NCBI RefSeq assembly: GCF_001652915.1
Contig: NZ_BBQI01000131.1
Span: forward strand, 1 to 64,000
Length of the DNA stretch: 64,000 nt
From: Cupriavidus sp. D384
GTDB taxonomy: Bacteria; Pseudomonadota; Gammaproteobacteria; Burkholderiales; Burkholderiaceae
Direction of reading: 5' to 3'
Shown here: in pieces, positions 42,697 through 52,527 of the stretch
Position numbering within the stretch: position 1 is the first letter of the stretch
Layout of the letters: each line of letters starts with the position of its first letter
The notes under the pieces: generated by a model
The model's input: the letters and a program-made list of their open reading frames with translations, nothing else
Database searches by the model: none
Told to the model about the DNA's origin: nothing
Translations under genes and position numbers: made by a program

Positions 42697-42812
42697 CTCA
42701 ATTCGCAGAATGAACAGAGGTTACACCCGGCGTCAAAACAGGGTCAATAAGGGGCAGCGCGTGGCGGGCGATAATCGGTCATCGCCCGCGCACGGAGCCT
42801 CCGGCGCCGCTG

Positions 42813-45800
42813 CTACGGCAGGCGCAGCACCGCCTGGCTGCCGCTCACGCCGGGGCGTACTTCCAGCCGCACATCGATCCGCTCGCGCAGCTCCGCCACG
42901 TGCGAAATGATGCCGACCAGCCGGCCGGCCTGCTGCAGGTCCAGCAGCGTGCGGATGGCGAAATCGAGGCTTTCCGGATCGAGCGTGCCGAACCCTTCGT
43001 CCACGAACAGCGTGTCCAGCTGGATGCCGCCCGCGCGCGACTGCACCACGTCGGCCAGCCCCAGCGCCAAGGATAGCGATGCCAGAAAGCCTTCGCCACC
43101 CGAAAGCGTGTTGGCTGGCCGTGTGGCCCCGGTATCGTGGTCGAACACTTCCAGGTCCAGCCCGCCGGCCATGCGCTGGTCGCCCTGCTCGCGCACGCGC
43201 TGCAGCGCGTAGCGGCCCCGGCTCATGCGCAGCAGCCGCAGCGACGCCGCCTCCAGCACCTCGTCGAGCAGTGTCGCCAGCACAAAGCGCTGGAACGTCA
43301 TGCGGCGCGGATTGTTGCCGTTCGCCACTTCCGACAGACGGCCCAGCACCGCGTAGCGCGTTTCCACCTCGCGCCCCTCGGCCGCCAGCGATTCCACCTG
43401 GCCCTTGCATTGCAGCAGCGTGTCGCGCGACGCCGCCAGCTCGCTGCGCTCGCGAATGGCGGCTTCGAGCCGCACCGCAGCCTGGTCGCGCGCAGCCAGC
43501 AGCGCGGGCATGTCGGGCACCTGCAGTGCCTGGGCAATGGCGGCGGTGCGCGCATGCCATTCGGCCGCGCGCGCCAGTTCCACATCGAAGGCCCGGATCG
43601 CGTCGTCGAGCGCAGCGGTGTCGGCGGCGGGCAGGCACGCGGCAAGATAGGCGTCGTCATGATCGAAAGCGGCGGCGCGCATGGCGTCGGCCAGCGCGGC
43701 CTCGCGTTCGGTGACGCGGCTATCGGCCTGGGCGACGTTGTCGCGCGCGGACGCCAGCGCCGCCGCCGTTGCGGCCTGCAGGGCCACGGCGTCGCGCTCG
43801 GCGCCCTGCGCGGCCTGCAACGCGGCTTCGAGCGCGCCGGCCTCTCTCCGGGCAGCCTCCAGCGCGGCCGTGATCGCGTCGGGATCGCGCGAATCCTCGG
43901 GCACCTGTTCGCAGGCAGCCTGCCATTCGCCGTCCAGCCGCGCATGCTCCTGCACGGCGGCGCGCGCGGCCGTATCGGCGGTCTGCGCCGACGCTTCGGC
44001 AGCCTCCACTGTCGTACGGGTCCTTGCGATTTGCGCCGCCAACGCATCGGCACGCTTGCCTGCCAGCTCTGCCTGGCGCGCGGACTCGGTCAGCGCGGCG
44101 ATTTCGGCGTCGAGCGCCGCGGCACCTGCCACCGAGACATCACCGGCAGCCTCGACCAGATCCGCCAGCCGGGCCTGCCATTGCGCCGCGTTGGCGCCGG
44201 CCTGCTGATGCGCGGCGCTGGCCTCGGCCAGCGCATCCTCGGCCCGCTGCAACGCAAGCCGCGCGGCATCGAGATCATCATCGGTGACCAGCGCCAGCGT
44301 CTGCTGCGCCAGCGCCGGATGGTCCTTTCCGCCGCAGACCGGGCACGGCTCGCCTCGCTTCATGCTGCCGGCCAGCCGGGCGGCCTGTCCGTGGCGCCAG
44401 TCCACCTCGGCCTGGCGCATTGCCACGCGCGCGGCATCGCGGGCCTCGGTGGCCACGCGCTTCTGCGTTTCGCTCGATGCCAGCGCGCTGCGCAACGGCC
44501 CGAGTTCGGTCTCGATCTGCCGGCATCTCGCCAGGCGCGCGGCGCGCTCGCGGGCCTGTTCCAGCCGCAGCTGCAACGCCTGCAGCCCGGCCGCACCCAC
44601 GCGCGCGTGTTCCAGGTCGGCCTCCAGCGCCTTGAGCGCCGTGTTGGCGGCCTGGAAGGCGTCGATCCTTGCCACGCACGCCGACTGGGTCATCGCCAGC
44701 GTGGTGCCGGCCTGCGCCACGGCATTGCGCAGCACGCCCAGCTTGCGGGCCTGCGGCAACAGATGTTCGAGCCTGGTCACCGTGCGTTGCGCGGCGGCCC
44801 GGGCCTCCTGGCGCGACTGCTCGGTGCGCAGCGCGCGGGCGGCAGCCTCCGCCGCCTGTGCAGCGCGCGTGGCCGACGTTTCGGCCTGCGCCTGCGCCGC
44901 ACGCACCCTCGCCTGGTCCTGCCGCGCCGCCTGCAGTTGCTGCACCGCCGGCGTGACCTGCGCCGCGCGCCGCGCCGCCAGCAGGCGCACGCGATCGGCA
45001 TCCATGCCGGCCACCTTTGCGGCCAGCATCGCGTGCGCGCCTTCGGCTTCGCGCCAGGCCTTGATCTGGGTGTGTTCGAGTTCGCCCTTGCGCAGCGACG
45101 CCTGCGCGGCCTCGCTGTCGGCACGCGCCACTTCCTCGCGGCGCAGCAGTTCGGCCAGCGTGGCCTGCAGCGCGTCGATGCGCCCGGTCATCGCCTCGAT
45201 CGACGCCAGCTGGTGCTGTTCGAGCAGCGTCTTGCGGCGTACGGCAATCTCCTCGGCCTCGCGCCGGATACCGGCGGCCTGCTCCTTGAGCTGCTCTTCC
45301 ACGCGGCGATACAGCTCGGTATGGAACAGCCGCTCCAGGATGCCCTGGCGCGCCCGCGAATCGGCGGTCAGCAGTTCGCGGAAGCGGCCCTGCGGCAGCA
45401 CGATGACCTGGCGGAACTGCGCGCTGTCAAAGCCCAGCAGATCGCGCACGGCATCGCTGACGCGGCCCGGCTGGCTGGCGTGGCTCTTCCACGCGCCGTC
45501 GAGCATCACGTCAAGCTGCGCCTTGGCGGCTTCCTTGACGAAGCCGCCCGCCGCGCGCTGGCTGGGGCGATCCTGCGTGGGCGAACGCGTCACGCGGTAA
45601 TGCATCGACCCAAGGCCGAACTCCAGCGTGACTTCGGTGCGCAGCGCGGGGTCGGCATTGGCGCTGCGCATGTCCTGCGCGCTGCGCTCGCCGCCCGACG
45701 TATCGCCGTAGAGCGCAAAGCAGATGGCATCCAGCAGCGTGGTCTTGCCCGCGCCAGTGGGTCCGTGGATCAGAAAGAATGCCTGCTCGCCGAGCCGTGT

Positions 45801-45866
45801 GAAATCGATGGTCTCGGTGGCAGCGAACGGACCGAAAGCCTGCAACTTCAGGTACAGCGGTTTCAT
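42813..45866 (-). CDS. sbcC: Nuclease SbcCD subunit C (SMC-like ATPase)
   Basis: ATPase arm of the SbcCD (Mre11-Rad50-like) complex that cleaves DNA hairpins and palindromes. The 1017-aa protein has the N-terminal Walker A GPTGAGKTTLLDAI (about 35-48), two long Ala/Arg/Gln-rich coiled coils around a zinc hook CPVCGGKDHPAL near the middle, and the C-terminal signature LSGGEGFLASLSLALGLA with Walker B LFVDEGFGTLD. Its ATG overlaps the sbcD stop. Confidence 0.95.
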   Translation of the reverse strand: MKPLYLKLQAFGPFAATETIDFTRLGEQAFFLIHGPTGAGKTTLLDAICFALYGDTSGGERSAQDMRSANADPALRTEVTLEFGLGSMHYRVTRSPTQDRPSQRAAGGFVKEAAKAQLDVMLDGAWKSHASQPGRVSDAVRDLLGFDSAQFRQVIVLPQGRFRELLTADSRARQGILERLFHTELYRRVEEQLKEQAAGIRREAEEIAVRRKTLLEQHQLASIEAMTGRIDALQATLAELLRREEVARADSEAAQASLRKGELEHTQIKAWREAEGAHAMLAAKVAGMDADRVRLLAARRAAQVTPAVQQLQAARQDQARVRAAQAQAETSATRAAQAAEAAARALRTEQSRQEARAAAQRTVTRLEHLLPQARKLGVLRNAVAQAGTTLAMTQSACVARIDAFQAANTALKALEADLEHARVGAAGLQALQLRLEQARERAARLARCRQIETELGPLRSALASSETQKRVATEARDAARVAMRQAEVDWRHGQAARLAGSMKRGEPCPVCGGKDHPALAQQTLALVTDDDLDAARLALQRAEDALAEASAAHQQAGANAAQWQARLADLVEAAGDVSVAGAAALDAEIAALTESARQAELAGKRADALAAQIARTRTTVEAAEASAQTADTAARAAVQEHARLDGEWQAACEQVPEDSRDPDAITAALEAARREAGALEAALQAAQGAERDAVALQAATAAALASARDNVAQADSRVTEREAALADAMRAAAFDHDDAYLAACLPAADTAALDDAIRAFDVELARAAEWHARTAAIAQALQVPDMPALLAARDQAAVRLEAAIRERSELAASRDTLLQCKGQVESLAAEGREVETRYAVLGRLSEVANGNNPRRMTFQRFVLATLLDEVLEAASLRLLRMSRGRYALQRVREQGDQRMAGGLDLEVFDHDTGATRPANTLSGGEGFLASLSLALGLADVVQSRAGGIQLDTLFVDEGFGTLDPESLDFAIRTLLDLQQAGRLVGIISHVAELRERIDVRLEVRPGVSGSQAVLRLP

Positions 45867-47008
45867 GCTGATTCCCTTTCCGAAGCCTCCATACCGGCCA
45901 GAAGATGGTCCAGTGCGCGACGTTGGTCGCCGTCCAGGTCCGCGTCGGCCACTTCGCGGAAGAAATTTGCAAACAGGCTGCCCGTGTCCAGTTCGCGCAT
46001 GCGCCGGCCGGCCTCGCCGGCCTGCCCGCTGCGCGACAGAATGGCCCGCTCGATCGCCAGCGCGTTGGGATACGCCTCGCGCAGCCGCGCCATCGGGTCC
46101 AGCAGCGCGCCGGTATCGGTCAGCACCGCGTACACGTAATCGTCGCGGCGCGCATCGGCCAGGCCTGCCTCCACCAGCCCGGCCAGCTCGCCGGTCAGGA
46201 TGCGCAGGTCGCGGCGCGGTTGCAGGGCAATCGGCTCGATGCGCACGGCGCCCTTTTCGTCCAGTTCGACCAGCGACACGGTCTTGTGGTGATCGGCTTC
46301 CGACAGCGAATACTTGAGCAGCGACCCGGCGTAGTGAATCCGCTCGCCAATGGTCTGCGGCCGATGCAGGTGGCCCAGCGCCACGAAATCGAAGCCATGG
46401 AACAGGCCCGCCCCCACCGCGCCGCTGCCGCCCACCGACAGCGGCCGCTCCGATTCGCTGACCGCGCCGCCCACCACGAACGCATGCCCCACCGCCACGG
46501 CCCGCACGCCCGCCGGGTGGCTGGCCCGGATCGCGTCAAGCTGGGCGCCCAGCGCCGCCTCGTGCGATGACAGGTCAACACCGAGTGCGTCGCGCACCAC
46601 CGCCGGCTCCGCATAGGGCAACGCATAGATGCGCACCTCGCCATGGGCGTCGTGCAGCGACACACAGGCCGTCTCCGGTCCCGTGCGGCCCGCCACATGC
46701 AGGCCACGCGCTGCCAGCAGCCGCGCGCCAAAATCAAGGCGCTGCGCGCTGTCGTGATTGCCCGCGATCATCACCACCGGCACGTCCGCTTCCACCACGA
46801 TGCGCGCCAGCACGTCGTCCAGCAACGCCACGGCCTCGGGCGGCGGCACCGCGCGATCGTACACGTCACCGGCAATCAGCACGGCATCGGGCCGCACGTC
46901 GCGCACCAGCGCCACGAACTGGTCGAGCACGTGCGCCTGGTCTTCAATCAGGCTGCGGGCATGGAAAAGCCGACCAAGGTGCCAGTCGGCGGTGTGGAGA
47001 AAACGCAA
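45863..47008 (-). CDS. sbcD: Nuclease SbcCD subunit D (Mre11-like)
   Basis: Metallophosphoesterase-type nuclease partner of SbcC. From a TTG start at 47008 the 381-aa protein begins LRFLHTADWHLGRLFH, the exact SbcD N-terminus with metal-binding D and H; further metal motifs are IAGDVYDRAVPP, GNHDSAQRLDFG and ALGHLHRPQ. GAAGGA lies 7 nt before the TTG. ATGs at 47065 or 47068 would add about 20 non-conserved residues. Confidence 0.93.
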   Translation of the reverse strand: MRFLHTADWHLGRLFHARSLIEDQAHVLDQFVALVRDVRPDAVLIAGDVYDRAVPPPEAVALLDDVLARIVVEADVPVVMIAGNHDSAQRLDFGARLLAARGLHVAGRTGPETACVSLHDAHGEVRIYALPYAEPAVVRDALGVDLSSHEAALGAQLDAIRASHPAGVRAVAVGHAFVVGGAVSESERPLSVGGSGAVGAGLFHGFDFVALGHLHRPQTIGERIHYAGSLLKYSLSEADHHKTVSLVELDEKGAVRIEPIALQPRRDLRILTGELAGLVEAGLADARRDDYVYAVLTDTGALLDPMARLREAYPNALAIERAILSRSGQAGEAGRRMRELDTGSLFANFFREVADADLDGDQRRALDHLLAGMEASERESA

Positions 47009-47094
47009 TTCGGGTCCTTCGGCGCGGTGGCGCGTAAAGCACGGCCTTGCCGTGCGGTCCCGCATCATAACGTCCTGGCGCCCGCCGGCGGCCC

Positions 47095-48459
47095 TCAGAC
47101 CGGCTCCGCCTCGCTGTCGGCAATCTGGAACTTGCGCATCTTTTCCCACAGCACCTTGCGGCTGATGCCCAGGCAGGCGGCCGTATCCTGGCGCCGCCAG
47201 CCGTTCGCATCGAGCGCCGCGATGATGCGGCGGCGCTCCTCCACATCGCCCCGCGGATCGCTGCGCTCGGAACCGTCGAAGGCACCCGGGCGCAGCCCCC
47301 GGAACAGCGGCCGGATGCGGTCCTCGTCCCAGCCGCCATACTGCCGCGCCGTAATGCCCACGCGCTCGGCCAGGTTGCGCAGTTCGCGCACATTGCCGAT
47401 GAAAAACGCCGTGCCCACGGCGCCCTTGAGCCAGTCGGGCATGGGCGGCAGCGCATCGTAGGCCGCCGGGCCCATCATGTGGCGCAGGAACGATTGCAGC
47501 AGGCCCACCTTGTCGGCAGGGCCACGGTCCTCCAGGCTCGGGATGCGCAGTTCGATCACCGCCAGCCGAAAATACAGGTCGGCACGGAAGCGGCCCTCGC
47601 GCACCGCCTCGCGCAAGTCCTTGTTGGTGGCCGCCACCAGGCGGAAGTCGAGCTTCACGGCCATGGTCGATCCCAGCCGCGTCAGCGCGTTTTCCTCCAG
47701 CACCCGCAGCAGCTTGACCTGCTGGAACAGCGGCAGGTCGCCGATCTCGTCCAGGAACAGCGTGCCGCCGGTGGCCTGCTCGAAGAAGCCCCGGTGCGCG
47801 AACATGGCGCCGGTAAAGGCGCCCTTGGCATGCCCGAAGAACTGCGATTCGAACAACCCGTCGGGAATCGCGCCGCAGTTCACGGCCACGAACGGGCCCT
47901 TGCCGTACTGGCTGTTGCGCTCGTGGAACAGCCGCGCGATGCGCTCCTTGCCCGCGCCGGTCTCGCCGTACAGCATCACGTTGCTGTCGAAGTTGGCGAA
48001 GGTCTCCACCTGTTCCAGCAGCTCCTGCATGGCAGGCGATCCGGCCACCAGGTCGGCCACGTCGGGACGCGCCTCGCCTGCGGCCAGCAGCTGCGGCATC
48101 AACTTGGCAATCTGGTTGCGCAAGTCGCCGCCATTGAAGTCGTGCGGCAGGATGTACGCATATTCGGGCGGGAAGCGGCCCGGATCGGTCTCGCGGTCCG
48201 GCGCGCCCACCCAGATCACGGGCATGCCGTGGGCGGCCTCCCAGTCCAGCGTGAACTTGGCCGAACCGATCGCCGCCGCGCTGATCACGGCAATGCACGG
48301 CTTCACGCGCGTCTCGTTCGGCAGCGCATCGAGCGCACCGGCACGGATCACATCGGCACCCAGTGGCGTCAGGAACCGCGCCACGCGGTCGGCAATCTCG
48401 TACTGGCCTTCCCACACATAGACTTCAAGGCTTTCGTAGGCCCAGCGCTCTGCTTTCAT
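47095..48459 (-). CDS. Sigma-54-dependent transcriptional activator at the end of the Tad operon
   Basis: Bacterial enhancer-binding protein of 454 aa. Residues 1-130 form a receiver-like fold lacking the phosphorylatable Asp. The AAA+ domain has Walker A GETGAGKE (165-172), the sigma-54 contact loop GAFTGA (213-218), Walker B LFLDEIGDLP (234-243) and RFRADLYFRL. A Fis-type helix-turn-helix (RRQDTAACLGISRKVLWEKM) lies at about 419-438. It starts 14 bp after tadG, so it is probably co-transcribed with the pilus genes. The two lipoprotein genes at 59.9-63.2 kb have sigma-54 promoters and are candidate targets. Confidence 0.93.
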   Translation of the reverse strand: MKAERWAYESLEVYVWEGQYEIADRVARFLTPLGADVIRAGALDALPNETRVKPCIAVISAAAIGSAKFTLDWEAAHGMPVIWVGAPDRETDPGRFPPEYAYILPHDFNGGDLRNQIAKLMPQLLAAGEARPDVADLVAGSPAMQELLEQVETFANFDSNVMLYGETGAGKERIARLFHERNSQYGKGPFVAVNCGAIPDGLFESQFFGHAKGAFTGAMFAHRGFFEQATGGTLFLDEIGDLPLFQQVKLLRVLEENALTRLGSTMAVKLDFRLVAATNKDLREAVREGRFRADLYFRLAVIELRIPSLEDRGPADKVGLLQSFLRHMMGPAAYDALPPMPDWLKGAVGTAFFIGNVRELRNLAERVGITARQYGGWDEDRIRPLFRGLRPGAFDGSERSDPRGDVEERRRIIAALDANGWRRQDTAACLGISRKVLWEKMRKFQIADSEAEPV

Positions 48460-48473
48460 GATGGTTCAGGGAT

Positions 48474-50192
48474 TCAATACACAAGTTCGGCGTTGTTGCA
48501 GTCAACGCCGTTGAGCCAGACGTCCGCATTCGCGATGCTGATGCCGAGGGTATTCAAGAGGCGGATGACCACTTCGTCCAGCAGGTCGGCAACGGGCTTG
48601 AGAAACAGGCCGAGCACGTCGCCGGCATTCACGGACGCCAGGTCCAGCGCCGCCAGTTTGATGCTGAACGTCGGGTTCAGCGCCGCCAGCAGGTTGCTCA
48701 CTGCGCTCTTCAATGGATTGCTGCCCGACGTCCGGGCATACCCGCCCGGCGACAGCACGATATCGTTGCCACCCCCCGCGTCGGACGTCTGCACGGGCAC
48801 AGGCAGGCTGGCAATGCTGGTCGACACCAGCGCGCCGCCGAGCAGCGTCACGCTGACCAGGTTCACGGGGACACCGTTCGGCGCGCAGCTTGTCCCCGTG
48901 CCGGCCAGGCAGGCTTGCGCGATGTGGGTCGACACGTTGATGGTGGCGGTGCGCTGCGCCGGCGTGGCGGCACACTGCAATTGCGTCAGGTCGCCCCTGG
49001 CCGTTCCCACTTGCAGCCACAGCGGCACGTTCAGCGCCGCATTGGCGAGAGCGCCCACACCCACCGATGCCGCCAACGACAGCTTCAGGCCGATCTGGCC
49101 GGTACTGGCCGTGGTCTTCCAGGAGCCATCCGGCAGCTGGCGCGCAGGCCCCACCGCCACCTTGGGCGGCTCGATGATATAGAGAGACCCCGTGGCCGAC
49201 GCGATGCCAAGGTTCAGGTTCAGTCCATCGAGACTGACCGCGCTGGTACCCCGCGCGACGTAGGCCGCGGTCGTCAACAGCGATGCAACGTTCAGGCCCA
49301 CCTCCGCAGCGGAAGAGGCAGCCGGCGTCAGCACGCCAAGATCGAGCATCCGCCTCAGCGTGAGCGTGGTGCCGATGCCATTGAGGCCAAGTTGCGTGAC
49401 CGGGCTGCCAAGGGCCACACCAAGCAGGGACCGCTTGTCCGCCGCCGTCAGCACCAGCGCATAGAAGTCCTGGATCGACAGCGTCGTGTCGAGCAGCTGG
49501 TTGACCGTGCCGGCATTGGCTTGCAGGCGCAATTGGTCCAGCGTGACGTTGGCGCCCACCAGTCCGCTCCAGTCGGCGGCCGACAGGTTCACGGTGTTGC
49601 CAAGCAGCAGGCTCAGGATGCCGTTGGCCGTGCTGACATTCAGCACCCCGCTGCCCAGCGAAAACGACGCCACAGGCGGGCTGGCCGCCGCAATGGCTTC
49701 GGCGTGCAGTTGCCGCGATGTGCCGCCGGGCAGCACGAACAGCAGCGGCACCGTCAGCGTGCCCTGCACGCGCACCGCGTTGGGCGACAGCGTCGCCACG
49801 TCGTAGCCCGGGTTGAAGTGCCGCACGCCGTCGCCATTCACGGCATCGGCGGGGTCCCACACGCCCAGGCACGTGCGCATGCCATCGGCGGCACCGGCCG
49901 CCGCGTCGGCGCAGCCCGGGCTGACCGCATCGGGATAGCCGTTCTGGCTGGCTGCGGCCGCCACGGACGCCATCACGTTGGCCGTGGTGGTGGGCAGGTC
50001 GTCGGCGCGCTTGAGCTGCTGGGCGCCAGACAGCGCTGCCAGGTCCACCGATTTCTGCAATTGCCGCTGGCTGTAGAACACGAAGCCGACGTCGATCGAC
50101 ACCAGGGCCCCGATGGCCACGGTGGCGATCAGTACGGCGGCCATCAGGCTGACGGCGCCCCGCTGTCGATGGAGATCGGCCCGACGCTGCAT
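48474..50192 (-). CDS. tadG: Tad pilus assembly protein TadG
   Basis: A 572-aa envelope protein. It opens with a short basic stretch and a membrane helix followed by the TadE/G-type pseudopilin-like helix (AVSLMAAVLIATVAIGALVSIDVGFVFYSQRQLQKSVDLAALSGAQ). The long C-terminal part is Ala/Gly/Thr/Leu-rich with cysteines and probably lies outside the membrane. Role in Tad pilus assembly is by family and position; the von Willebrand fold seen in some TadG is not obvious. Confidence 0.85.
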   Translation of the reverse strand: MQRRADLHRQRGAVSLMAAVLIATVAIGALVSIDVGFVFYSQRQLQKSVDLAALSGAQQLKRADDLPTTTANVMASVAAAASQNGYPDAVSPGCADAAAGAADGMRTCLGVWDPADAVNGDGVRHFNPGYDVATLSPNAVRVQGTLTVPLLFVLPGGTSRQLHAEAIAAASPPVASFSLGSGVLNVSTANGILSLLLGNTVNLSAADWSGLVGANVTLDQLRLQANAGTVNQLLDTTLSIQDFYALVLTAADKRSLLGVALGSPVTQLGLNGIGTTLTLRRMLDLGVLTPAASSAAEVGLNVASLLTTAAYVARGTSAVSLDGLNLNLGIASATGSLYIIEPPKVAVGPARQLPDGSWKTTASTGQIGLKLSLAASVGVGALANAALNVPLWLQVGTARGDLTQLQCAATPAQRTATINVSTHIAQACLAGTGTSCAPNGVPVNLVSVTLLGGALVSTSIASLPVPVQTSDAGGGNDIVLSPGGYARTSGSNPLKSAVSNLLAALNPTFSIKLAALDLASVNAGDVLGLFLKPVADLLDEVVIRLLNTLGISIANADVWLNGVDCNNAELVY

Positions 50193-50201
50193 GGTGTGCC
50201 G

Positions 50202-50537
50202 CTATTGCCCGTTCATCGGCTGGCTGCCCGCACCGCCGCGCAGCGGGCTGCCGGTGGAGATCGTCGAGAAGAACTCGGGCAGCGGATGGGTGAAGCTGCG
50301 CATGTAGCGCGCGTAGCCCAGCGTGGCCTGGTCGCCGGTCAGCGGCTGCATCGGTGCGGCCTGCGAGCCATTGCGCTGGATATCGAGCAGGCTGCGCGTG
50401 GTGTCGCCTACCGCCACGTCGTTGGGCCGCACATCGTTGGGCGCCGGCTGCTGCTGGGCCACCGCCGGGGCTGCGGCCGCCAGCGCGAACGACGCGGCCA
50501 GCAGCGCGAGGCCTGGCGCAAACAGGGAACGGATCAT
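50202..50537 (-). CDS. DUF3613 domain protein of the Tad locus
   Basis: A 111-aa secreted protein with signal peptide (about 1-27, AAAPAVAQ). The domain around GDTTRSLLDIQRNGSQAAPMQPLTGDQATLGYARYM is the DUF3613 signature, found mostly beside Tad genes in beta-proteobacteria. CAGGAG precedes the ATG. It lies between tadD and tadG. Function unknown; a periplasmic pilus accessory role is inferred from context. Confidence 0.85.
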   Translation of the reverse strand: MIRSLFAPGLALLAASFALAAAAPAVAQQQPAPNDVRPNDVAVGDTTRSLLDIQRNGSQAAPMQPLTGDQATLGYARYMRSFTHPLPEFFSTISTGSPLRGGAGSQPMNGQ

Positions 50538-51376
50538 GGTCTGGCTCCTGCGTTGAGCGCCACGGACTGCGCGGCGGCCGGGTTCGCGCCGGGATTTGGA
50601 TTCGAATTCGGATTCTGGTTGGCGTTGCCGCGCGGCGCGGTCCTGTCGCGCAGCTGGGCGGCGCGGGACACGCGATCCGCTTCCTTGCGGATGGCGGTGC
50701 GCGTGGGCTCCGGCATCGCGGCGCGCTGCATCATCGCGGTCGCCTCGCTGCGCTTGCCGCTCGCCAGCATCCACACCACGGCATTGCTGATGACGCGCGG
50801 GTTGCTGGCATCCAGCTCCAGCGCCTGCATTACCGGCACGCGGGCATCCTGCAGTGCGCCGCCCCGCATCAGGGCGTAGCCCAGGTCGTTGGCCACCTGG
50901 GCGTTGACCGGTTCCAGCGCGGCAGCCTGGCGCAGTTCCACGGCCGCGCGCATGAAATCGCCCTGCCGCCCCAGCACCAGGCCGATGCCGTGGCGCGCAC
51001 GGGCTGCCCGGTCGGTGTTCAGCAGGTCGCGATACGCCTGCAGCGCCGCGTCGTCCTGGCCGGTCTCGCGCAGCGCATCGGCACGCAGCACCTGCAGCGC
51101 CGTGCTGCTGCCGTACTTCTGCTGGTACGCGTCGATATGGGCCAGCGACGCAAAGTACATGCCTTCCTGCTGCATCTTGCCGATCAGGCCCAGGTACATG
51201 TTCTGGTCGTTGTACTCGGCCCGTGCCGCCTTGTCCTGCAGCCTGGCAAGCTCGATCTGCGCATCGGCCTGCCGCGCCATGGCCTCGGCGCTGTGGGGCG
51301 TGCTGGCGCAGCCGCCCAGCAACACCATGGCGACCGCGAGCGAACCCGCCAGCAGCCGGGTGGATAGCCTTGTCAT
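50534..51376 (-). CDS. tadD: Tad locus TPR lipoprotein TadD
   Basis: A 280-aa TPR-containing lipoprotein. The N-terminal signal ends in the lipobox LLGGC (Cys about 23). About four TPR-like helical hairpins span 75-210 (for example ALQVLRADALRETGQDDAALQAY and NAQVANDLGYALMRGGALQDA). The tail has an Asn/Pro-rich stretch (about 252-268). TadD proteins help secretin assembly. The ATG overlaps the tadC stop by one base and the stop overlaps the next gene's ATG. Confidence 0.9.
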   Translation of the reverse strand: MTRLSTRLLAGSLAVAMVLLGGCASTPHSAEAMARQADAQIELARLQDKAARAEYNDQNMYLGLIGKMQQEGMYFASLAHIDAYQQKYGSSTALQVLRADALRETGQDDAALQAYRDLLNTDRAARARHGIGLVLGRQGDFMRAAVELRQAAALEPVNAQVANDLGYALMRGGALQDARVPVMQALELDASNPRVISNAVVWMLASGKRSEATAMMQRAAMPEPTRTAIRKEADRVSRAAQLRDRTAPRGNANQNPNSNPNPGANPAAAQSVALNAGARP

Positions 51377-52515
51377 CAATGTCCTCCGTTCATGCGGGCC
51401 AGCATCCGGATCACGCCCAGGAAGCCGGGCCCCGCCGTCAGGATCAGCAGCACCGGCAGCAGGCTGACCACCATCACGCCAGTCATCTTCACGGTCAGCC
51501 TGCCGATCTTGTCCTTCATGCGCGCCTTGCGTGCCACCTGCAGCCGTTCGCCAAACTGGCGCAGCGGTTCCTGCACGGCGCCGCCGTGCTTGTCCACCTG
51601 GGTCAGCAGCGTGATCAGGCCCTTCAGGTCTTCGTCGTCGAACAGCTTGCCGATACGCTGCAGTGTCTGCTCGCGCGAACGTCCCGACGCGAACTGCTGG
51701 TTGGCACGCTGCAGCTCCGGCCCCAGCACGCGCAGCATCGTGCCGAACTCGGTGACGATGACCTGCAGGCTCTGGTCGATCGACAGGCCCACGCCTTGCA
51801 GCAGCCGCAGCATGTCGATCAGCACCGGCAGTTCCTCGGCCACCTCGCGCAGACGGTTGCCAGCCCAGCGGCGCAGGACCATCTTCGGCAGCAGGTATCC
51901 GAACGCGAACGTGGCAAAACCCCAGGCCAGCGCCTGCATGGTCGAGCCATCGATCCGCCACAGCAGCATGGTGCCCGCCAGCACGGCCGGCACCAGCAGG
52001 CGCAGGCCGCCAAACACCGCGCGCGGTTGCAGGCCGTAGAAGCCGCACTGTTCCAGCAGCAGTTGTTCCTCGCCGGTGACCACGGCCCGGCCGAGGCGCG
52101 ATTCGAGCCAGCGCTGGTTGAAGCGGCCGCCAAACGCCGCACCGAGTCTGGCGCGCAGCGTGGCAGGCCCCCGAGCGGCTGTTGTGGCCGGCTGTACGGA
52201 CGCCTGCGTCTGTACCTGCGCCAGCGCGGCGGCACGCGCCGACATCTGCGGTGCGCCGGTTGCTGCAGGGGCCGGCGAAGCTGCGGCCGTTGCCCCTGCG
52301 GTGGCGTGGGGGGCCTGGGCGGCGGGGGCCGTCGGCGGCCCCGGCACGGGCGCGGGCGCACCATGCGCGGCCTGCCGCTGCAGTGCGGCGTCGATGGTTC
52401 GCGCGGCTTCGCGCCGCTGCCGCCACTGCCGCAGCAGCGGCCATGCCAGCACCAGCAGCGCCATGGCCGCGGCAGCCAGGCTCGCAGAAATCAGGGTGGT
52501 GGGATCCATCTGCAT
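51376..52515 (-). CDS. tadC: Tad pilus inner-membrane platform protein TadC
   Basis: Type II secretion F-family membrane protein. The 379-aa protein has one N-terminal helix (about 6-25), an Ala/Pro-rich linker (about 45-100), then the T2SSF domain with FGYLLPKMVLRRWAGNRLREVAEELPVLIDMLRLLQGVGLSIDQSLQ and two C-terminal helices (VVSLLPVLLILTAGPGFLGVI). ATG 52515 is chosen (AGGTG about 10 nt upstream); a GTG at 52527 directly after the tadB stop is possible. Confidence 0.92.
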   Translation of the reverse strand: MQMDPTTLISASLAAAAMALLVLAWPLLRQWRQRREAARTIDAALQRQAAHGAPAPVPGPPTAPAAQAPHATAGATAAASPAPAATGAPQMSARAAALAQVQTQASVQPATTAARGPATLRARLGAAFGGRFNQRWLESRLGRAVVTGEEQLLLEQCGFYGLQPRAVFGGLRLLVPAVLAGTMLLWRIDGSTMQALAWGFATFAFGYLLPKMVLRRWAGNRLREVAEELPVLIDMLRLLQGVGLSIDQSLQVIVTEFGTMLRVLGPELQRANQQFASGRSREQTLQRIGKLFDDEDLKGLITLLTQVDKHGGAVQEPLRQFGERLQVARKARMKDKIGRLTVKMTGVMVVSLLPVLLILTAGPGFLGVIRMLARMNGGH

Positions 52516-52527
52516 GGCCGTTGGCAC

